Shown here: positions 47,768-51,305 of the stretch, piece after piece | How positions within the stretch are numbered: the first letter of the stretch is position 1 | Layout of the letters: each line of letters starts with the position of its first letter | Source of the DNA: Acidimicrobiia bacterium | Lineage (GTDB): Bacteria > Actinomycetota > Acidimicrobiia > Acidimicrobiales > CATQHL01 | Length of the DNA: 51,305 nucleotides | Assembly: GCA_009840735.1 (NCBI GenBank) | Contig: VXNF01000056.1 | Location: 1 to 51,305 of the forward strand | Direction: 5' to 3' | Translations under genes and position numbers: made by a program | Notes under the pieces: generated by a model | The model's input: the letters and a program-made list of their open reading frames with translations, nothing else | Told to the model about the DNA's origin: nothing | The model's database searches: none

Positions 47768-50227
47768 ATGCCGCGCGGGCGCGCCCGTAAGCTCACGGCG
47801 GTGAACCGCCGGCCGACCAGAGCACCTCGCGCAACCTCCGGCGGGCTTCGGCGGCTGCGGCGCCCGGCGGTGGCGCTGACGCTTGTGGCGCTGCTCCTCG
47901 CCGCCGGCGCCAGCACGGTCTCGGCGCACACCCGGCTGCTGGAGACCCGCCCCGCCGACCGCACCGTCGCCAGCGAGGCGCCCGAACGGCTCACGCTGGT
48001 GTTCGCGGAGGCTGTGGACCCTCGGCGGGTGCAACTCGACGTCCTCACCCCCGACGGTGAGACCGTGCCCGGCGCCAGCCTGCTCACGGCCGTCGGCGCG
48101 GACACCGCCGTCGTCGAGTTCGCCCTGCCCCGACTCGCCGACGGCGTCTACGGGCTGTCTTGGGTGACCGTGGGGCCCGACGGCCACCGCGTCGCCGGCG
48201 AGGTGGTCCTCGGTGTGGGGGTCGTCGACAGCGGCGCAGTGGCGTCGGCCGACTTCGCTCGCACGCAGCCTCTGGACCGAGCACTCGAAGCGCTGAGCGG
48301 CGCGGCGCGGTACGTCTGGTATGTGGGCTTGGCCGCCGTGGCGGGGGCGATGCTCGTGGCGGCTTGGCATCTGCGCAGCGACCGCTCCCGCTCGGTGGCT
48401 TCGGGGGTCATGGTCGCCACGGCCGGGCGCTCTCTGCGGGTCGGATCGCTGCTGCTGCACGCCGCCGTGGTGGTGCGGACCTGCGCCATCGTCGCGCTCG
48501 TCGCCCGCGGCTATCGAGACGGGCCGCTGTTGGAGCGCCTTCGCTCAGCCGTCGTGGACGGGACGGGGCCCACGCTGCTCGCGGCGGTGATCGGCACGGG
48601 ACTGCTGGCGATCTGGGCGCGCCGGCGGGCTCGGGCGGCCTCGGCGGGGACGCTCCTGCAGGCCGGCCTAGGCCTGCTGGCCCTCATCGCCCTTAGCACC
48701 GCCAGCGGTCACGACGCGACCCTCGCCGAGGGGCGGTTCGGCATCTGGATCGCCGCGCTGCACACCGCGGCGGCGAGCGTCTGGTTGGGGCCGCTGGTGA
48801 TCGCCATCTGGGCGAGCGCCACCCCGGCAATGCGTAGGCGCCCCGCCGGCGAGCGCTCGGCCGCGCTGGCCCAGTTGTTCAATCGGTTCGTACCCGTGGC
48901 GACGGGCGCCTTCGTGGTGCTGCTCCTCACCGGCGCGTGGTCCACCTGGCGGCTGGCCGGTCGGGAACTGCTCAGCGGCTCGGGCTACACCACGGCCCTG
49001 CTCGTCAAGCTTGCGCTGGTGGGCGCGGTGGTCGTGCCTTTGGGTCTGCACCACGACAGGCGCCTGGGCTGGCTGGCACGCGGCCGTCGCCGCCGCGGCC
49101 GGCCGGCGCTGGGGGTTCGGTCCCGGACGCTGCGGCTCGAGGCCTGGGCTCTGGGTGCGGTTCTGGCCGTCGCCGCGCTGCTGGCGGGAATGAACCCGGC
49201 GATACTCGGCGGCGAGAGGAACCAGACGCCGCTCGCAACGGCCGACAGCGGCACCGCGGCGCTGCTGAGCGACGAGCCGCCCCGCAGCGCCGAGGAGTGC
49301 GCGGCGCGCCTCGTGGGGCGAGCCAACTGCTACCGGGACTACTTCGCCGCGATAATGCGCAACGAGGGCGCCGACGTGGCCGTGGCCGAGATCGACGCCC
49401 TGTCCCGCATCGACGAGCGGATCGCCCGCGACTGCCATCAGATCGTTCACGACCTCGGCAACGACGCGGTCGTCTGGTACGGCGACGCAGGCACCGCGCT
49501 CACCTACGAGGGCACCGCCTGCTGGTCCGGCTACTACCACGGCGTGGTGGAACAAGCCATCAGCAGGCTCAGCGACGACGAGTTGGCCGGCGAGCTACCC
49601 AGGTTCTGCGCCACTCCGGCCACAGACGAGTACTCCTTCTCGCACTTCAACTGCGTCCACGGCCTCGGACACGGGATCATGCAGATCCTCGGCGGGGACG
49701 TGTTCGGCACCATCCCCTACTGCGAGACGCTCCCTGACCCCTGGGAGCAGGGCGCGTGCATGAACGGCGCCCTGATGGAGAACGTGATCTCGGGCCAGCA
49801 GGGCAACCCCACCGATCTGCGCACAGACGATCTGGTGTACCCGTGCAACGCCGTTCCCGACGTCTACGTGGCGGACTGCTTCGCGACCCAGACATCGTGG
49901 ATGCTCGACCAGACGAGCTATGGGCCGGAGGGCTTCGCTGCGGTCTTCGCCATCTGCGACGGCGTGCGGGCCGACATGATCGACGACTGCTACCGCGCTC
50001 TGGGCCGAGACATCGGCAGCGTCCACAAGCAGGATCCCGCCCCGATCGTGCAGTTGTGCTCGCTGGGCGACCCCGACCTGTGGGCCGACTGCTACGCGGG
50101 CGCCGCCACGAACGCGGTGTTCAACGACCACGACCTCGTGGGGGCCACCGCGATATGCGAATCGATCCGGGAGCGGCTGCGGCGGGCCTGCTTCGACGCC
50201 CGCGACCGGGTCGCCGCCACCCTCTGA
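47768..50227 (+). CDS. CopC-CopD fusion with a large C-terminal Cys/His-rich repeat domain (819 aa)
   Basis: The signal peptide ends at VSA|H, giving mature N-terminal His 54, the classic CopC copper ligand; a second His, in PDGHRVAG, is at 140. CopC spans about 54-150. CopD-type membrane helices occupy about 180-475. Residues 511-819 form a domain with 16 Cys, mainly C-x9-12-C pairs at 511/521, 652/664, 693/704, 730/741, 764/775 and 797/808, plus CHQIVH (557, 561) and CVHGLGH (631, 635). Repeat spacing of 33-41 residues suggests repeated helical hairpins tied by disulfides. ATG 47768 or GTG 47801 could start it. Copper handling is established for the first two parts; for the last it is inferred. 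Confidence 0.85.
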   Translation: MPRGRARKLTAVNRRPTRAPRATSGGLRRLRRPAVALTLVALLLAAGASTVSAHTRLLETRPADRTVASEAPERLTLVFAEAVDPRRVQLDVLTPDGETVPGASLLTAVGADTAVVEFALPRLADGVYGLSWVTVGPDGHRVAGEVVLGVGVVDSGAVASADFARTQPLDRALEALSGAARYVWYVGLAAVAGAMLVAAWHLRSDRSRSVASGVMVATAGRSLRVGSLLLHAAVVVRTCAIVALVARGYRDGPLLERLRSAVVDGTGPTLLAAVIGTGLLAIWARRRARAASAGTLLQAGLGLLALIALSTASGHDATLAEGRFGIWIAALHTAAASVWLGPLVIAIWASATPAMRRRPAGERSAALAQLFNRFVPVATGAFVVLLLTGAWSTWRLAGRELLSGSGYTTALLVKLALVGAVVVPLGLHHDRRLGWLARGRRRRGRPALGVRSRTLRLEAWALGAVLAVAALLAGMNPAILGGERNQTPLATADSGTAALLSDEPPRSAEECAARLVGRANCYRDYFAAIMRNEGADVAVAEIDALSRIDERIARDCHQIVHDLGNDAVVWYGDAGTALTYEGTACWSGYYHGVVEQAISRLSDDELAGELPRFCATPATDEYSFSHFNCVHGLGHGIMQILGGDVFGTIPYCETLPDPWEQGACMNGALMENVISGQQGNPTDLRTDDLVYPCNAVPDVYVADCFATQTSWMLDQTSYGPEGFAAVFAICDGVRADMIDDCYRALGRDIGSVHKQDPAPIVQLCSLGDPDLWADCYAGAATNAVFNDHDLVGATAICESIRERLRRACFDARDRVAATL

Positions 50228-50258
50228 GGGAACCTCGCACCGGGGAGGCGACAAGCTC

Positions 50259-51206
50259 GTGGATGCCATGACCCCTGGGAACGGCGATGTGCCGCCGCCG
50301 CTCATCGACGGCGAGGCAGGCCGAACTCCGCAGACGATCGTGGCGATCATCGGCATAACCACCGCCTTCGCCGCGGGCCTCCTCATCGGCATATTCATCC
50401 CGCGCGGCGACAGCGGCGACGCCGCCGAGGCAGGCAACACCGTCGAGACCACTGCGGCGGAGGTCGCCGGCGAGGACCCCGCTGAGCCGCCGCAGGCCGT
50501 CCCCACCACCGCTGCCGGGGCGCTCGAGGCAACCCCTCCGACCTTCTTCCCTTACACGGCCGGCGATTACGGCACAGGGCCGTGCGCTCCTGTTGAGGGG
50601 GCCGCGGAGGCGGTCCTGAGCTTCGCCGACGCGCCCGCCCTGTGCATCGACGCCGCCGCGACCCACGTCGCGATCTTCGAGACCTCCCGAGGGACGGTGC
50701 GGGTGGCGCTCGATGCGGCGACGGTGCCCGGAACCGTCAACAACTTCGTGAACCTCGCCCGATTCGGCTACTACGACGACACGCTGATCCACCGCAGCGA
50801 CCCGCGTATCGGCATCATCCAGGGCGGCTCGCCGCGCACCGACGACGCATCTGATCCGGGCCCGGGATACCGGGTGTGGGACGAGGGGTCCGGCTTCTCC
50901 TATCGGCCCGGGCAGTTGGTGATGGCGCGCACCAGCGCCCCCAACAGCGCCGACGCTCAGTTCTTCTTCACTGTCACCGAGGCGGCGGGGCTGCTCGACG
51001 GCGACGGCACCCATGTGGTGTTCGGCCAGGTGACCGAGGGGTTGGGCGTGCTGGTGGACATTCTGGACAGCCATGTGGACGAGCCCGGCAACGACTTCGG
51101 CGGCACCCCTGACCCGGCGGTGGTGATCCGTTCGATAACGATCCAGACCGACGGCGCCAGACCCACGCCCCCGGAGGGCTCGCCGGACGGCGCCAACGGC
51201 GGGTAG
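50259..51206 (+). CDS. Second membrane-anchored cyclophilin-type peptidyl-prolyl isomerase (315 aa)
   Basis: A GTG at 50259 follows GGGGAGG at 50242-50248 with suitable spacing; ATG 50268 is an alternative. One transmembrane segment spans about residues 26-48, then a Thr/Ala linker, the patch YGTGPCAPVEGAAE ... ALCID, and a cyclophilin domain (NNFVNLARFGYYDDTLIHR, GIIQGGSP, ADAQFFFTV, HVVFGQV). It is a close paralogue of the 46664 gene, in the same orientation, and is separated from it only by the CopC-CopD gene. Confidence 0.9.
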   Translation: MDAMTPGNGDVPPPLIDGEAGRTPQTIVAIIGITTAFAAGLLIGIFIPRGDSGDAAEAGNTVETTAAEVAGEDPAEPPQAVPTTAAGALEATPPTFFPYTAGDYGTGPCAPVEGAAEAVLSFADAPALCIDAAATHVAIFETSRGTVRVALDAATVPGTVNNFVNLARFGYYDDTLIHRSDPRIGIIQGGSPRTDDASDPGPGYRVWDEGSGFSYRPGQLVMARTSAPNSADAQFFFTVTEAAGLLDGDGTHVVFGQVTEGLGVLVDILDSHVDEPGNDFGGTPDPAVVIRSITIQTDGARPTPPEGSPDGANGG

Positions 51207-51305
51207 CCGACTGCGCCGCCGCGGCGCGGTGAGCCGGCCGGATCGTTGCCTGGTCGACGCCGCTGCTAGGGGCTGGCGGGCGGACCGGGGGGCCCTGGCG
51301 GGCCT
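51207..51305. other. Terminal non-coding stretch
   Basis: 99 bp of GC-rich sequence after the second cyclophilin, to the window edge. No open frame, terminator or repeat was recognised. Confidence 0.6.

Noticed and set aside
46607-48460. 617-codon minus-strand frame opposite the cyclophilin and CopC region
   Set aside because: Antisense to recognised domains with signal peptide and metal motifs; no recognisable product.
1-51305. tRNA, rRNA, CRISPR, integrase or prophage structural genes
   Set aside because: None recognised by eye. tRNA detection by reading is imperfect, so an unnoticed tRNA in a short gap cannot be excluded.

Overview
The window is about 51 kb of very GC-rich DNA. Genes are tightly packed, with many 1-8 bp start/stop overlaps and frequent GTG or TTG starts. 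Strong G/C bias at third codon positions leaves long spurious open frames opposite most genes. Lipoproteins with Ala/Pro-rich linkers, CopC/CopD, an actinobacterial-style aspartate kinase, many SDRs, an acyl-CoA dehydrogenase, a P450 and TRAP/ABC uptake systems suggest a heterotrophic actinobacterium. Acidimicrobiia would fit, but that is an inference from protein character. No rRNA, tRNA, CRISPR array, transposase or integrase was recognised.

Region 1 (154-8236) looks like a conflict or defence island. It has a PHP-plus-SMC-like ATPase (TrlF type) overlapping an AlbA_2/RecG-like regulator, and a divergent AAA ATPase + DUF3226 (Toprim-type) pair. Next come the scar of a DUF433/DUF5615 toxin-antitoxin pair and a second AlbA_2 protein. 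Imperfect 27-bp direct repeats (67-93 and 8348-8374) flank the block.

Region 2 (8389-19973, minus strand) is a nine-gene catabolic operon. It encodes a lipoprotein solute-binding protein with an unusual ~150-residue Ala-rich stalk, two permeases and a UgpC-type ATPase. Downstream are a D-aminoacylase-family amidohydrolase, a RidA protein, a DSD1-type PLP enzyme, an SDR and a dimethylformamidase-like protein. The set reads as uptake and breakdown of an N-substituted or D-amino compound. Region 3 (20192-24890) holds an SDR, a Uma2 protein, an acyl-CoA synthetase and a P450.

Region 4 (25046-36272) is a plus-strand catabolic cluster. A TRAP transporter leads it, and its binding protein is an almost perfect in-frame tandem duplication (910 bp, offset 936 bp). 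Then come AtuA (DUF1446), DUF4387, a UGSC-family protein with an in-frame UGA followed by a SECIS-like hairpin (a probable selenoprotein), an unrecognised 351-aa protein, an acyl-CoA dehydrogenase, an SDR and a BKACE (DUF849) enzyme. A convergent acetamidase/formamidase follows. Region 5 (36341-38573) is a ParA-like ATPase with a third AlbA_2 protein.

Region 6 (38667-45295, minus) is a HyuA/HyuB hydantoinase/oxoprolinase operon with a small Cys-rich protein, an SMP-30-like protein, a DapA-like aldolase and a nucleoside deoxyribosyltransferase-like protein. Region 7 (45366-51206) has aspartate kinase divergent from two paralogous membrane-anchored cyclophilins. These bracket a CopC-CopD fusion carrying a ~310-residue C-terminal domain built from repeated C-x10-C pairs and two HxxxH motifs.
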